Assembly: GCA_002282555.1 (NCBI GenBank)
Contig: NCJR01000144.1
Coordinates: 1 to 5,793, forward strand
DNA length: 5,793 nt
Direction: 5' to 3'
Origin: Rhodobacterales bacterium 34-62-10
Lineage (GTDB): Bacteria > Pseudomonadota > Alphaproteobacteria > Rhodobacterales > Rhodobacteraceae
Of the stretch, positions 5,423 through 5,793 are shown piece after piece. The notes beneath the pieces were generated by a model that saw only the letters and a program-made list of their open reading frames with translations, was not told where the DNA came from and did no database searches. Positions within the stretch are counted from its first letter, which is position 1. Every line of letters starts with the position of its first letter. Both the position numbers and the translations under genes were made by a program.

Positions 5423-5793
5423 ATGTTGAGCACACTTCTTCAGGTGGCCCTTGGTGGCGCAATCGGGGCGTCGGCCCGGTATCTGACCTCGCTGGGCGCG
5501 CTGCGTCTGCTGGGGCCGGGTTTCCCTTGGGGCACGCTGGCGGTGAATGTGATCGGTTCGTTCCTGATGGGCCTTCTGGTGGTTGTTCTGGCGCAACGGG
5601 ATGCAACCCGGCTTGCCCCATTTCTGCTGACAGGAATCCTGGGTGGGTTCACGACTTTTTCGGCCTTCTCGCTTGATGCGATGGCCCTTTACGAGCGGGG
5701 CGAGACGATGCTGGCCGCTTTCTATGTGGGGGCGTCGGTGATCCTGTCGCTCAGCGCGCTGGCGCTGGCCATGGTGGTCGCGAGAGAGGTATT
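5423..5793 (+). CDS. crcB: Fluoride channel CrcB/Fluc (3' end cut by the window)
   Basis: CrcB (Fluc) forms small dual-topology dimeric membrane channels that let cytoplasmic fluoride escape, protecting enzymes such as enolase. The 123 residues visible cover nearly the whole protein (usually about 125-130 aa); no stop codon is reached at 5793. Four hydrophobic segments lie near residues 4-24, 36-57, 65-89 and 97-120. Family motifs are GGAIGASARY (11-20), NVIGSFLMG with the pore-region Asn42 (42-50), and TGILGGFTTFSAFS (70-83), which holds the channel phenylalanines Phe79 and Phe82. ATG 5423 is preceded by AGGT (5413-5416). It follows rarA by 60 nt. No fluoride riboswitch is seen in that gap, so expression is probably constitutive or controlled otherwise. 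The gene is intact as far as it can be read. Confidence 0.93.
   Translation, partial: MLSTLLQVALGGAIGASARYLTSLGALRLLGPGFPWGTLAVNVIGSFLMGLLVVVLAQRDATRLAPFLLTGILGGFTTFSAFSLDAMALYERGETMLAAFYVGASVILSLSALALAMVVAREV

Noticed and set aside
5359..5676. Open frame overlapping the rarA stop and most of crcB
   Set aside because: It has no family features, while the crcB frame across the same bases carries all Fluc motifs.

Overview
The window is a stretch of core chromosome from an alphaproteobacterium, most likely Rhodobacterales (Roseobacter/Rhodobacter group). The evidence is the high G+C content, the protein sequences (for example the L17 start [10 protein letters not shown] and the RpoA start MIHKNWAEL), and the gene order rpsM-rpsK-rpoA-rplQ with no rpsD between rpsK and rpoA. 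That order is typical of Alphaproteobacteria and differs from the enterobacterial alpha operon. All seven genes lie on the + strand. No mobile element, tRNA, rRNA or CRISPR array is visible.

Layout. Positions 1-2501 hold the end of the large ribosomal-protein cluster: S13 (rpsM), S11 (rpsK), RNA polymerase alpha subunit (rpoA) and L17 (rplQ). A GC-rich intrinsic terminator at 2536-2570 closes this unit. A second unit then starts: a periplasmic Do/DegQ-type serine protease (2644-4044), the replication-associated AAA+ ATPase RarA (4049-5362, only 4 nt after the protease stop), and a CrcB/Fluc fluoride channel (from 5423) that the window edge cuts only a few residues short of its usual length.

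How the genes relate. The first four encode ribosome and RNA polymerase parts and are probably co-transcribed from promoters upstream of the window. The next three have unrelated roles (envelope protein quality control, rescue of stalled replication forks, fluoride export). They probably share transcription simply because they are close together; crcB may also have its own promoter.

The genes are ordinary and I find no convincing undescribed protein system. The points worth a second look are non-coding: a 143-nt rpoA-rplQ spacer that can fold into five consecutive hairpins, headed by a perfect 10-bp GAAA-loop stem; hairpins in the rpsK-rpoA spacer next to the rpoA ribosome binding site; a perfect 12-bp palindrome just after rplQ; and three TTGCA repeats spaced exactly 11 bp apart, with an inverted repeat, in front of the protease gene. 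All gene-free stretches are shorter than 150 nt.
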